26,582 bases of DNA from JBBTCX01 sp964494205 (GTDB taxonomy: Bacteria; Planctomycetota; Phycisphaerae; UBA1845), in the NCBI GenBank assembly GCA_964494205.1, contig CAZBRD010000031.1:1-26582 (forward strand). The letters are read 5' to 3'. Below are positions 8,701 to 16,251 of the stretch, in pieces. Position 1 is the stretch's first letter; each line of letters starts with the position of its first letter. The notes under the pieces are model-generated. The model saw only the letters and a list, made by a program, of their open reading frames with translations. It was not told the origin of the DNA and did not search any database. The translations under genes were made by a program, and so were the position numbers.

Positions 8701-9624
8701 TTACGACTGAGACGTTCGCACCGCCACGCGCAACTTGGCACTGCGTGAGCGTGGATTCCGTTCACGCTCATCCGCATTAGCCACGATCGGCTTGGGGGTG
8801 GCTATGTTGTACACTTTTTCCGTTTTTCTTCCACGAAAATCCAACTTGACCACTTTGTCCTCGACGCTGTGGAACGCAATGATTCCGCACCGTCCACCTG
8901 ATCGGAGAACCGACGGAACAATCTTCAACAACGATTCAAGATTTTCCATCTCGTGATTCACAGCCATCCGCAGCGCCTGAAAGGTGCGTGTCGCCGGGTG
9001 AATTTTGGATCGCCGTGAGAATTCATCCGTCACGCCGAGCGTACGGGTCACGATGTTTGCCAGTTGTCGCGTGGTTGAGATGCGCTTTTCTCGTCGCGCC
9101 TCACACAATGCCCGCGCGATCTTTCGTCCGCCGGTTTCCTGAGCATTGAAAAAGAGAATGTCGCCGAGCTCGCGTTCAGAAAGCCTGTTCACAATGTCGG
9201 AGGCGGCCAGGGTCAGTCGGGGGTCGAGTCGCATGTCGAGAGGACCATCCGATTGAAAGGACAAACCGCGATTGGGATCATCCAACTGTGTCGAGCTGAT
9301 ACCAAGATCCGCGAAAACCACGTCAACATGCGTTAAGTTCAGACTGCCAAGCACCTCGGGCAGTTCAGCAAAGTTCGCATGGAAGAGGTGAACCTGGCAC
9401 GGAGCATCCGCCAACCGCGCCTTGGCTGTCTCGAGGTTCGACGGGTCAACATCCAGGCAGATCAGCGTGCCCTGTGGTCCCAGCTGATCCGCGAAGAGCC
9501 TTGCGTGCCCGGCAAGCCCGACTGTCGCGTCTACAACCGTCTCTTCAGGCCGAATGGTCAGGTATTCAAGAACTTCCTCGACCAGTACGGGTGTATGACC
9601 GACCGGAGTCTCCACAAAACACAC
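8701..9624 (-). CDS. rsmH: 16S rRNA (cytosine(1402)-N(4))-methyltransferase RsmH (MraW)
   Basis: SAM-dependent methyltransferase that N4-methylates C1402 in the ribosomal P site. The 307 residues cover the whole family length. Visible marks are the N-terminal HTPVLVEEVLEYL (10-22), the SAM-binding stretch DATVGLAGHA (32-41), FADLGISSTQLDDPNRGLSF (104-123), GPLDMRLD (127-134), HPATRTFQALRMAVN (209-223) and FHSVEDKVVK (251-260). The SAM loop has Ala33 and Val35 where DGTLG is more common. The start is probably GTG 9624, with AGGA 4 bases upstream; a GTG three codons later is the alternative. It lies 52 bases ahead of the LysM gene and follows the unrecognised ORF and mraZ. Confidence 0.96.
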   Translation of the reverse strand: MCFVETPVGHTPVLVEEVLEYLTIRPEETVVDATVGLAGHARLFADQLGPQGTLICLDVDPSNLETAKARLADAPCQVHLFHANFAELPEVLGSLNLTHVDVVFADLGISSTQLDDPNRGLSFQSDGPLDMRLDPRLTLAASDIVNRLSERELGDILFFNAQETGGRKIARALCEARREKRISTTRQLANIVTRTLGVTDEFSRRSKIHPATRTFQALRMAVNHEMENLESLLKIVPSVLRSGGRCGIIAFHSVEDKVVKLDFRGRKTEKVYNIATPKPIVANADERERNPRSRSAKLRVAVRTSQS

Positions 9625-9707
9625 CCGATCCTAGGTGAATTGTCTACGACTAGAAAAACATCAGGGGGGCCGTCACGCATCCTTGGCGACCACACACACC
9701 CCCTAAC

Positions 9708-10010
9708 TCAGCCACAACAGGCCATGGCGCCTTCCGGCACCACAAACCTCGAAAGTCTGACCGAGGCAAAGCGATCGCCCATCGCGCGAAGCTTCTCGAC
9801 TCGCAACTGAAGCTCACGACGTTCGTAAGAGTTCAGTTGCGAATCAATCTCGCCGTTTGCCGTTGTGGAAGCAAGTCGTCGCTGGATCGAACCGATCATA
9901 CGAACATCCTTGGCTTCCATGATCATTCCTTCCGTCATGACTGGACCTCGCAAAGCGGTGTTTCCTTCCACTTCGACTTCGACGAGATCGTCCGCAGAAA
10001 AAGTGTCCAT
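9708..10010 (-). CDS. Unrecognised 100-residue protein between mraZ and rsmH
   Basis: I do not recognise this protein. It is 100 residues, soluble and charged, with no signal peptide or membrane segment. An acidic first third (FSADDLVEVEVEG) is followed by a predicted helical, Arg/Leu/Glu-rich stretch (about 38-85, IQRRLAS...ERRELQLRVEKLRAMGDRF), and it ends in MACCG with two adjacent cysteines. The ATG at 10010 is the only good start: the frame stays open 18 codons upstream to a TGA without another standard start codon, and there is no clear ribosome binding site. It lies 83 bases before rsmH and 209 bases behind mraZ on the same strand, so it is probably co-transcribed. Whether it is really translated is open. 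Confidence 0.5.
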   Translation of the reverse strand: MDTFSADDLVEVEVEGNTALRGPVMTEGMIMEAKDVRMIGSIQRRLASTTANGEIDSQLNSYERRELQLRVEKLRAMGDRFASVRLSRFVVPEGAMACCG

Positions 10011-10219
10011 CCGTGGACGTACCGCAACCGCGACGAATGCACATCCATTTGCATCCGCAAGAACTCAAACTCAGGCTATTCTCAACACTCTACGAGGATG
10101 GTCTCGCCGCGCCCGCGTTCGAGTCACCCATATTGGCCCTGAAAACCCTGCGCCAAAAAACCCGCGCTTTTCCGCTCGCTGCGACCAAAGTCGATCAGGC
10201 CCTAACCTTCAGCGCCCGG

Positions 10220-10693
10220 TCATTTCTGCTCCGAACGAGGCTTCATCCGTAAGAACCCGCCCCAGCTCGGCCAGCTTTCGTCTTCCCAGTTGATTCCCAT
10301 GGTCTGATCGAAGTCGGCCTTGTTCCACAAGTCGATTCGATGCTTCTGTCCCACCACGTAAATCTCTTCACCAAGTCGCGACTTCTTCCGCAGACGGTCA
10401 GGCAGGACCATTCGGCCTTGCTTGTCCATCTCAACGAAGGAAGCTGTCGCGTAGAATTGAATTTCGAATGCCTTGGCTGCGGCGTCGTCCATGTACTCGG
10501 TCTCGATGCCGCTCGCTCGCTGTTCGAAATCCCTGGGTGTAAATATGGAGAGTGTTCGCGGATATTCGCCCAACGTGACATAAACTCCTTTTCCGTCTTC
10601 AGTTGGGTCGATAAGTGATCGGTGTTGCGATGGAAGCTGGATGCGGTTCTTGGAGTCAATCGTTTTCTCATACTGTCCCGTGAAGAACTGCAT
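10220..10693 (-). CDS. mraZ: Transcriptional regulator MraZ
   Basis: DNA-binding repressor of the dcw operon, built from two SpoVT/AbrB-type swapped-hairpin motifs. From ATG 10693 it has 157 residues, slightly over the family's usual 140-150. The first domain carries DSKNRIQLP (13-21), the second DKQGRMVLP (90-98) followed by RLGEEIYVVGQ. The N-terminus MQFFTGQYEKTID matches MraZ starts, so the in-frame GTG 33 bases upstream (10726) is less likely. A C-terminal Trp-rich tail (WEDESWPSWGG) extends beyond the second domain. It is the first gene of the minus-strand cell-wall cluster. A GGTGA-N5-GGTGG pair with 10-base period just upstream (10712-10726 region) loosely resembles MraZ boxes. Confidence 0.95.
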   Translation of the reverse strand: MQFFTGQYEKTIDSKNRIQLPSQHRSLIDPTEDGKGVYVTLGEYPRTLSIFTPRDFEQRASGIETEYMDDAAAKAFEIQFYATASFVEMDKQGRMVLPDRLRKKSRLGEEIYVVGQKHRIDLWNKADFDQTMGINWEDESWPSWGGFLRMKPRSEQK

Positions 10694-10978
10694 AGCATTT
10701 TCATTTCGTCCACCGCTGCTCACCACTTATCGGGAAAACCTACCATTTCATGCCACCACATGCAAACGAAAAATCCAAGCTATTTGCGGACGCAACGGCA
10801 CTAATCATTTCACAAGCAGATGGCGTCCAAATCTTGTGGCAGAGAGGCACATCGGACACAACAATTCGATTCGCGCGCATCAACTTGGGATGTGAAGCAA
10901 TTTTTGCGCCGCACGCTTCGGCGTTGAACTTCGCCCACTCTTAACCACCGCCGAATTTCCGATTGAAAGCGGCGCGCG
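10694..10978. other. Gap upstream of mraZ, probable promoter region
   Basis: About 285 bases between the glycosyltransferase stop and the mraZ start, both on the minus strand. This gap should contain the promoter of the cell-wall cluster, but I see no convincing -35/-10 pair. On the minus strand GTGGTG occurs at 10721-10726, GGTGG just downstream and GTGGTGG at 10753-10759; these are the only hints of MraZ-type operator repeats. No RNA gene or further ORF is evident. Confidence 0.35.
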
Positions 10979-12172
10979 TTAGCAGCAAACACCTCGCGGC
11001 GACGTAAACTCTGCATAGACAGAGAGATACTCTGCAAACATACGGTCGATTCGCCAATTCGCTTCAACCGATTGCATCGCGTTTGACCCAAATTGCCTCG
11101 CAAGTCTTGCGTCATTCAACAACCTGAGCATTGCGTCAGCCAATCGTTGAGTGTCACCATATGGCACTACCAAACCCGTTCGCTCGTTCTCGATCAAGTC
11201 GCGACATCCCGGAACGTCGGTCGTAACAATCGCACAACCGGCAGCCATGGCTTCCAGCAAGGCGTTTGGCAATCCCTCGGTCATCGACGGAAAAACGAAC
11301 AGATCCGCAATCTTGAGCAACGAGGGCACGTCATTACGCGAACCGAGCAGATGAACGCTGGATTGCAAATTGCGTTTCGCTATTTCATGGCGAAGTTGCT
11401 CCCGAAGCTGACCGTCTCCCACCAATACCAAATGAGCCTTCGACTTCTTCTGAACAGCATCAAAGCTCGCAACGAGTTGGAACAGTCCTTTGGATGGGTC
11501 TAAGCGACCGACCCACAGGATGATTGGCACATCATGAGGTAATCCAAGCTCTTCCTTATTGGCCTGCTTAGCCGCATCGATCCGCGCGACATCAATCCCG
11601 CCGCGCACCAATCGCAACCGATCGCGCGGGATGTGCGCGAACCTTGCCAAATGCTCGATCACAGACGGCGAATTGCCAATCGTGAACCGACACCCGTCAT
11701 ACGTCCAACGATCGACCCACAGATGCCACTTTCGTTCGACCTCTACGGTCTGGATTTCGCACACCACATGGTCCACCGGAATGCCCGCACTTTTAGCTGC
11801 CCACCGCGATGCCAGATTTGCGTGAAACAAGAACGAGTGAACTATGTCGGGCTGTTGCCCAGCTATCAGCGACGCGAGTCTTTTGAATACGCGGACATCC
11901 CACCCGCCGCGCGCGTGACACGACTCGACCGGAATACCTGCTTCGCACAAACTCGATGCCACCGGCCCGCCATCTTTCAGCGATATGACCGTCGGCTGAT
12001 ATCCCGCATCGCGAACGTGGAGCGCCAATCGAAAGATGTGCAGCGGCACGCCGCCGACTTCCAGATCCGTGATAACGTAAAGTATGCGAGTGCCCGACTT
12101 GCTCAAACTGAACTCGCTTGCATCGGAATGGCGTTGTTTCGCGCCAGGACCGGCCGAACCGCCCCCAACCAT
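10979..12172 (-). CDS. Family 4 glycosyltransferase (GT-B fold)
   Basis: A 397-residue retaining glycosyltransferase of the group 1 / GT4 type, using a nucleotide-sugar donor to extend a glycan or glycolipid at the cytoplasmic face. The N-terminal Rossmann domain opens with ILYVITDLEVGGVPLH (about 30-45), including the glycine loop after strand 1. The C-terminal domain has WVGRLDPSKG (220-229), LVGDGQLREQL (250-260) and the EX7E motif Glu299/Glu307 (TEGLPNALLE). Acceptor and sugar cannot be told. The first 25 residues are Gly/Ser-rich and overlap the upstream nuclease-like gene by 70 bases; a shorter start around residue 20-25 may be the real one, though only a TTG is available there. No other polysaccharide genes are nearby. 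Confidence 0.9.
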   Translation of the reverse strand: MVGGGSAGPGAKQRHSDASEFSLSKSGTRILYVITDLEVGGVPLHIFRLALHVRDAGYQPTVISLKDGGPVASSLCEAGIPVESCHARGGWDVRVFKRLASLIAGQQPDIVHSFLFHANLASRWAAKSAGIPVDHVVCEIQTVEVERKWHLWVDRWTYDGCRFTIGNSPSVIEHLARFAHIPRDRLRLVRGGIDVARIDAAKQANKEELGLPHDVPIILWVGRLDPSKGLFQLVASFDAVQKKSKAHLVLVGDGQLREQLRHEIAKRNLQSSVHLLGSRNDVPSLLKIADLFVFPSMTEGLPNALLEAMAAGCAIVTTDVPGCRDLIENERTGLVVPYGDTQRLADAMLRLLNDARLARQFGSNAMQSVEANWRIDRMFAEYLSVYAEFTSPRGVCC

Positions 12173-12741
12173 TGTGTCATTCGCCGCGAAGTGAGCGACC
12201 GCGCGATCGACCCCTCCAGCAGCACCGTGTCAGCCACTTCCTGCCACGACGGCTTTCGCAACACGCGAATCGTGCCCGAATCAAACACCATCCACCCCCA
12301 TCGTCGCGGCACTTCGTCAACACAAAGGAGCTTGGGCGGCGTCAGTAGGTAATGCAGATTCGCGTGAGGCCGAACGAGACAGGTATCGAACTTTCCGAGC
12401 GCCGGACTCGCGTGTCGCGGCTTGCGCCTCCGCTTCATCCGAAAACGATTCGCCCGCTCCTCAACCGCAAACGCGAACTGCCCTTGCCGACCCTGATCGC
12501 GAACAAAATCCGCACGAAAGGCTTTGCACTCAATGAACACCGCGTGCTTGCGATCGACCACTGGCTGAAGATCAAAGACCGGCCGACGCGGGTTGTACTT
12601 CTTCCACTTGCCCGCCGCAGCCACATCCACGATGCCGACGCCGGGCACCTCGACTTCTTCGGCAATCGCCGCGTACCCGGCCGTCCATAACCAAGAACAA
12701 GCCGCCCGCTTGAGCTGTCGATGAAGATCGCTTTCGGCCAT
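12103..12741 (-). CDS. PD-(D/E)XK nuclease-like protein, MmcB-like
   Basis: A 212-residue protein. The N-terminal half looks like the restriction-endonuclease fold: a helix with an early acidic residue (about 5-30, Glu29), Asp39 in VGIVDVAA, then strand FIECKAFRADF with Glu71-x-Lys73, giving a D...ExK active site. The following ADF-RDQ run resembles MmcB/DUF1052-type DNA repair proteins, where VEVKxSRxDF is typical. This match is from memory of the family and has not been searched. The middle (about 100-110) is very basic (RMKRRRKPRH), suited to nucleic acid contact. The C-terminal 60 residues are unassigned. The gene overlaps the start of the glycosyltransferase by 70 bases. Upstream lies the repeat block, so it probably starts a transcription unit. 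Confidence 0.6.
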   Translation of the reverse strand: MAESDLHRQLKRAACSWLWTAGYAAIAEEVEVPGVGIVDVAAAGKWKKYNPRRPVFDLQPVVDRKHAVFIECKAFRADFVRDQGRQGQFAFAVEERANRFRMKRRRKPRHASPALGKFDTCLVRPHANLHYLLTPPKLLCVDEVPRRWGWMVFDSGTIRVLRKPSWQEVADTVLLEGSIARSLTSRRMTQWLGAVRPVLARNNAIPMQASSV

Positions 12742-12781
12742 GACTGCTTAACATGCACAGCGCTAGACCATTTCAGACCGA

Positions 12782-12864
12782 AGCGCCGAACCCTTTGAAT
12801 CCGTCAGCGTGAAGCACTGAGTCCGTTGTGCTTGCAAACCTGAGCGCCGATCACTTTGAGTCCG
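12782..12864. repeat. Pair of imperfect 22-base direct repeats
   Basis: Copies at 12782-12803 and 12843-12864 agree at 19 of 22 positions (both begin AGCGCCGA and end TCCG with CTTTGA between). A shortened third version (CACTGAGTCCG) lies between them at about 12815-12825. They abut the hairpin array and precede the nuclease-like gene. Confidence 0.55.
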
Positions 12865-12873
12865 AAACGATTT

Positions 12874-13096
12874 GAGCCTGAAAGGCTCACCGTTCATAGC
12901 CGGGGGTCGAGCGCAGCGAGTCCCCCGGTTGAATATCCCGAACCTTAGCGACCCTGTAAGGGTCGACCAAACCACTCCTAAGAGGACCCCTTCAGGGTCC
13001 AGATTGCTAGCTTTCTTCCCGTGGGTTTCGTTCGCTTGCACGAACTCAACCCACGGCTATTCACGAGCAGCCTTTCAGGCTGCGGCGCAATGCGCC
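12874..13096. repeat. Array of six perfect hairpins in a gene-free block
   Basis: Six perfect inverted repeats follow each other: GAGCC/GGCTC at 12874-12888; CCGGGGG/CCCCCGG at 12900-12928; GACCCT/AGGGTC at 12950-12964; GGACCC/GGGTCC at 12984-13000; CCGTGGGTT/AACCCACGG at 13019-13056 with a second inner stem; GCAGCCT/AGGCTGC at 13067-13083, directly followed by GGCGC/GCGCC at 13084-13096. The gap 12742-13152 otherwise holds no convincing gene; open frames in it are by-products of the repeats. The layout resembles composite palindromic (REP/BIME-like) elements that I recall from Planctomycetota genomes. A structured RNA or a mobile palindromic element are the two readings. Confidence 0.75.
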
Positions 13097-13152
13097 CCGC
13101 CCCATCAACACTGTATCATCCGCCGTATGACCCGAACTCTAGCGTGGTCAAA

Positions 13153-14142
13153 TTAATAATCTGTTCGCGAGAACTTCCACATCGCCACGGCAACGATCAC
13201 CGCCTCAAACAGCAGCGATGAACCCATCGTTTGCCACGCGGGAAGGCTCATTCTCTGGGCCTCGATACGTTTGCCTCGATCCATCATTTCTTGACCACTC
13301 GGATCGGACGACGGCATCAGATCGGTCGCCTGTGCGCCGCGAGCCATTTTTCTCGCAAGGTAAGTAATGTCCTGCGTCTTCGGCACGACCCAGCGCGCCA
13401 CACGGAAAACCTGCCTCAAAGAGTTTGATTTGTTTACATTCTGTTGCTCGTCACCAGCAGACGCCGACTTATGCTGATAGGTTGGATCAAACGCCGCCAA
13501 TCCCCCCATCTCATAGAAATCATCCGCTGACTGAATGCCCGCAAAGACTACCCATGCTCCGAGTGAAATCAGCACGGCAACAAGTGGACTTCGATAGTAG
13601 ACCGCAACCAGCGCGGATATGCAGTAAAAGTAACTGAACAGCACGACGACAAGCGGAATTGTCCAAAGATAAGTGGGCAACCACACGCCCCATCGCACCC
13701 CCGCGACCAACAGCGTAAGGCCCACGAAAACCGATGCCTGAATGAACACAAACACCATCGTGCCGAGATATTTGGTGAGGAAGAGGTTCCATCGCGAAAT
13801 GGGCTTGGCGAGAACTACGTCGATGACACCACGCTCCAGCAGAGACGGGATGAATCCCGCCGTCGCGATGATCGCGAACACCATCCCTATCCAACCCAGG
13901 GTCGTATCCATGACACCATCCACGATCAACGTCGCGATCATGTCATTGCGCAGACCAGTGCCGCTCGTGAAATGCTGAGTCTCGAACGTCCAAACACCGA
14001 AGAAGAGTTCAATTTCGCCCGGTCGAAACGCAACGCAGGCCATCGCCGCGGCCACAAGGCACGACAATCCAATCATCACCCAGAAGATCTTGCGATCGCG
14101 CGATTCGCGAAAACTGTCTGCGATGATTGCCCAGAACTGCAT
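13153..14142 (-). CDS. ABC-2 type transporter permease
   Basis: A 329-residue membrane protein, partner of the ATPase gene 21 bases upstream. It has about six hydrophobic segments: one near 19-37, one at about 83-103, three between 125 and 215 (LGTMVFVFIQASVFVGLTLLVAG, LWTIPLVVVLFSYFYCISALVAVYY, PLVAVLISLGAWVVFAGI), and one at the C-terminus (about 305-322). The motif LERGVIDVVLAKPISRWNLFLTKYLG (about 102-127) is the typical cytoplasmic coupling stretch of ABC-2 permeases of the NatB/YhaP kind. A soluble loop of about 85 residues before the last segment (KSASAGDEQQN...) would face outward. Direction is probably export; the substrate is unknown. Confidence 0.85.
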   Translation of the reverse strand: MQFWAIIADSFRESRDRKIFWVMIGLSCLVAAAMACVAFRPGEIELFFGVWTFETQHFTSGTGLRNDMIATLIVDGVMDTTLGWIGMVFAIIATAGFIPSLLERGVIDVVLAKPISRWNLFLTKYLGTMVFVFIQASVFVGLTLLVAGVRWGVWLPTYLWTIPLVVVLFSYFYCISALVAVYYRSPLVAVLISLGAWVVFAGIQSADDFYEMGGLAAFDPTYQHKSASAGDEQQNVNKSNSLRQVFRVARWVVPKTQDITYLARKMARGAQATDLMPSSDPSGQEMMDRGKRIEAQRMSLPAWQTMGSSLLFEAVIVAVAMWKFSRTDY

Positions 14143-14163
14143 GATTCGGTGCCCAATGATTGA

Positions 14164-15120
14164 CTAGTTCAACGCCGCAGGACGCGCCACCGCGTGGCCG
14201 CCAACTGTTTTCTTAGAATTTCGCCCCATAGCTTCCACAAAAACGTCTTCGAGATTGAACCGATGCGGCTGAACCGACTCGATCAACACTTTCTGTGACC
14301 GCAGCAGATCGATCGCTTCATTAACTTTCAGATTGTCGTGGCCACCCAGCGTGATCTTGTTTCCGGTTACCTTCGCGCCCAGCAATTCGATCTTCGCCTG
14401 AACTGGTTTCGCATCGCCGCTGATCGTGATGACGTACTCCGTCGTGTGTTCAGTCAGTTCGCGAAGCGTGCCCTGCCTCGCGACAAGGCCTTCCACCAAG
14501 ATGGCCACCCGATCGCAAACCATTTCCATTTCGGTCAGCAGGTGCGAGTTGAGAAAAACGGTCGTCCCCTGCTTCTTTAACTCTAGCAGCAACTCGCGCG
14601 TTTCACGCCGACCAACTGGATCAAGCCCGTCCGTCGGCTCATCAAGCACCACCAATTCCGGATCGTTCATTAGTGCCTGCGCGATTCCCAACCGCTGCAT
14701 CATGCCCTTCGAATATTTATCGATCCGCGTCTGGGCCCATTCCTTCATGCCGACGCGTTCCAGCAATCGCTCAGAATTCGCCTTCCGTCGCGCTCTCGGC
14801 ACCTTGGCCAACGATGCGTAGTAATCCAATAACTGCACACCGTTCAAATAACCGGGAAACCGGTGGCTCTCCGGCAGATACCCGATCTTGGCGAGTTTCC
14901 CACGATGGCCGATCGGTCGGCCCAGAATCGTCCCGATCGCCTGCGACGGGCGAATGACCGTCATCATGATTTTGACCAGCGTGCTCTTACCCGCCCCATT
15001 CGGACCAAGTAATCCGAAGATCTCCCCCCGCCCTACCTGAATGTTTACGCCGCGCAGCGCGTGGATGTTCTTTCCGTACGTCTTGCGCACGTCGATCAGG
15101 TCGACCGCCCAGTTGGTCAT
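14164..15120 (-). CDS. ABC transporter ATP-binding protein
   Basis: Nucleotide-binding subunit of an ABC-2 type exporter. Counting from ATG 15120 (318 residues): Walker A GPNGAGKST 39-47, signature YSKGM 136-140, Walker B VVLDEP 157-162 with DGLDP as D-loop, H-loop histidine 193 (NSHLL). The C-terminal 100 residues (after about 215) form the extra domain common in CcmA/NatA-like ATPases. Another in-frame ATG at 15144 would add eight residues and overlap the miaA stop by 13 bases; ATG 15120 gives the usual distance to the first conserved strand (VDLIDVRKTYG). It is followed by its permease. No accessory gene identifies the cargo. Confidence 0.92.
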   Translation of the reverse strand: MTNWAVDLIDVRKTYGKNIHALRGVNIQVGRGEIFGLLGPNGAGKSTLVKIMMTVIRPSQAIGTILGRPIGHRGKLAKIGYLPESHRFPGYLNGVQLLDYYASLAKVPRARRKANSERLLERVGMKEWAQTRIDKYSKGMMQRLGIAQALMNDPELVVLDEPTDGLDPVGRRETRELLLELKKQGTTVFLNSHLLTEMEMVCDRVAILVEGLVARQGTLRELTEHTTEYVITISGDAKPVQAKIELLGAKVTGNKITLGGHDNLKVNEAIDLLRSQKVLIESVQPHRFNLEDVFVEAMGRNSKKTVGGHAVARPAALN

Positions 15121-15131
15121 TTCCGTTAGAC

Positions 15132-16070
15132 CTAGGTTGGCCATGCAAGGTCCCGCCGCGCCAATAGTTGATCAGCTATTTCGAGCGCCGTTGAATTCGG
15201 CGCCAGATCAATCCACTCGGTTTCCAGAAAACGCTTGAACCATGTTCTCTGCGCTTTGGCAAATTGTCGCGTGTTGATTTTTGTCAATTCGACCGCCTCC
15301 GCAAGCGATAGCTCGCCATTGAGGTGTCGAATCATCTCAGCATAGCCCAGCGCCTGCTTTGCGGCCGTGCTCAACGACCGCCCTTCCGCAAGCAATAACC
15401 GAACTTCTTCGACAAGCCCCTCGTTCACCATACGCATGACGCGCTCATTGGTTCGCGAGTTTTGATCTTCCAGCGTGCGTCGAAGCCCGATCAGTTTGTA
15501 GTCGCGACGCGGATGCTCTGCCTCCCATTGCGTCTGCAACGTGCTGATCGGCGTGCCGGTCAGATCGTAAACCTCCAATGCTCGAATAATCCGCCGGCGA
15601 TCATTAGGGTGAATGCGACTGGCAGCCAAGGGATCAACACCCGACAAGCGACGGTGCAGCGAATCCAACCCGCTACTGTCAGCCTCCCGACTAAGTCGCT
15701 CACGAAGCTCCGCGTCCGCCCCCGGCCCATCGAACATTCCGGCGGTCATCGCTTTCAAATACAGCGGGGTTCCACCCACAATGAGAACGGGCCGGCCTCT
15801 CGCCTGTATATCGGCGATCGCCCGCTCGGCGGCTTTGACGTATTCCGCGACGGAGAATTCCTCCGACGGTTCGACAATGTCAATCAGGTGATGCGGCACT
15901 TCGCGACGCGCATCGGCTGATGGCTTTGCCGTGCCAATATCCATCCGGCGATACACCTTCATCGAATCGATGCTGATGATCTCTGCGCCGATTCGTCGCG
16001 CGATCTCAAAACCAAGCCGAGATTTGCCGGAGCACGTGCAGCCGATGATAAACGTCAGCGGTGTCGACAC
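15132..16070 (-). CDS. miaA: tRNA dimethylallyltransferase MiaA
   Basis: Transfers a dimethylallyl group to N6 of A37 in tRNAs reading codons that begin with U. From GTG 16070 (312 residues): P-loop GCTCSGKS at 10-17 (usual GPTASGKT, here with two cysteines), DSMKVYRRMDIGTAKP at about 35-50 (Met-Lys where Gln is commonest in DSxQVY), the PHHLID motif (about 59-64) and VGGTPLYLKAM (99-109). DRRRIIRALEVYDLTG and QALGYAEM in the second half are also typical. No ATG start exists. GTG 16070 gives a normal N-terminus, and a TTG at 16097 would add nine residues. Followed with little space by the ABC ATPase gene, so probably one transcription unit. Confidence 0.95.
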   Translation of the reverse strand: MSTPLTFIIGCTCSGKSRLGFEIARRIGAEIISIDSMKVYRRMDIGTAKPSADARREVPHHLIDIVEPSEEFSVAEYVKAAERAIADIQARGRPVLIVGGTPLYLKAMTAGMFDGPGADAELRERLSREADSSGLDSLHRRLSGVDPLAASRIHPNDRRRIIRALEVYDLTGTPISTLQTQWEAEHPRRDYKLIGLRRTLEDQNSRTNERVMRMVNEGLVEEVRLLLAEGRSLSTAAKQALGYAEMIRHLNGELSLAEAVELTKINTRQFAKAQRTWFKRFLETEWIDLAPNSTALEIADQLLARRDLAWPT

Positions 16071-16138
16071 AGTTAAGACTGGTTGCAATGAAAGCAAAAA
16101 TAACCGGCAAAAAATGAGTTGGTGACCTTTAATCCGTG

Positions 16139-16171
16139 GGGTGGCACGGTCAAGCCGCAGCTTGGCCGTGG
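16139..16171. repeat. 33-base hairpin repeat, copy 1
   Basis: Imperfect inverted repeat CACGGTCAAGC (16145-16155) / GCTTGGCCGTG (16160-16170) with a 4-base loop CGCA and one mismatch that would be a G-U pair in RNA. The 33 bases match 18623-18655 at 32 positions, the only change being in the loop. It sits in the 181-base gap between nifU-like and miaA, which otherwise shows nothing. Confidence 0.8.
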
Positions 16172-16251
16172 TTTGGTAAGTCTCCGCTGCAACTTCATAA
16201 AGAATTAACTTGCCGCCAAAGCGATGATGAGAATGTGCAGCGATCTAGCCC

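Noticed and set aside
10801..10815. TTGTGAAATGATTAG on the minus strand as a Rex operator
   Set aside because: Only the left half matches the Rex consensus; the expected CACAA right half is missing, and the site is upstream of mraZ, not of a redox gene.
12872..13156. Open frames of 92-94 codons across the hairpin block
   Set aside because: They consist of the palindromic repeats themselves, lack protein-like composition and occur on both strands.
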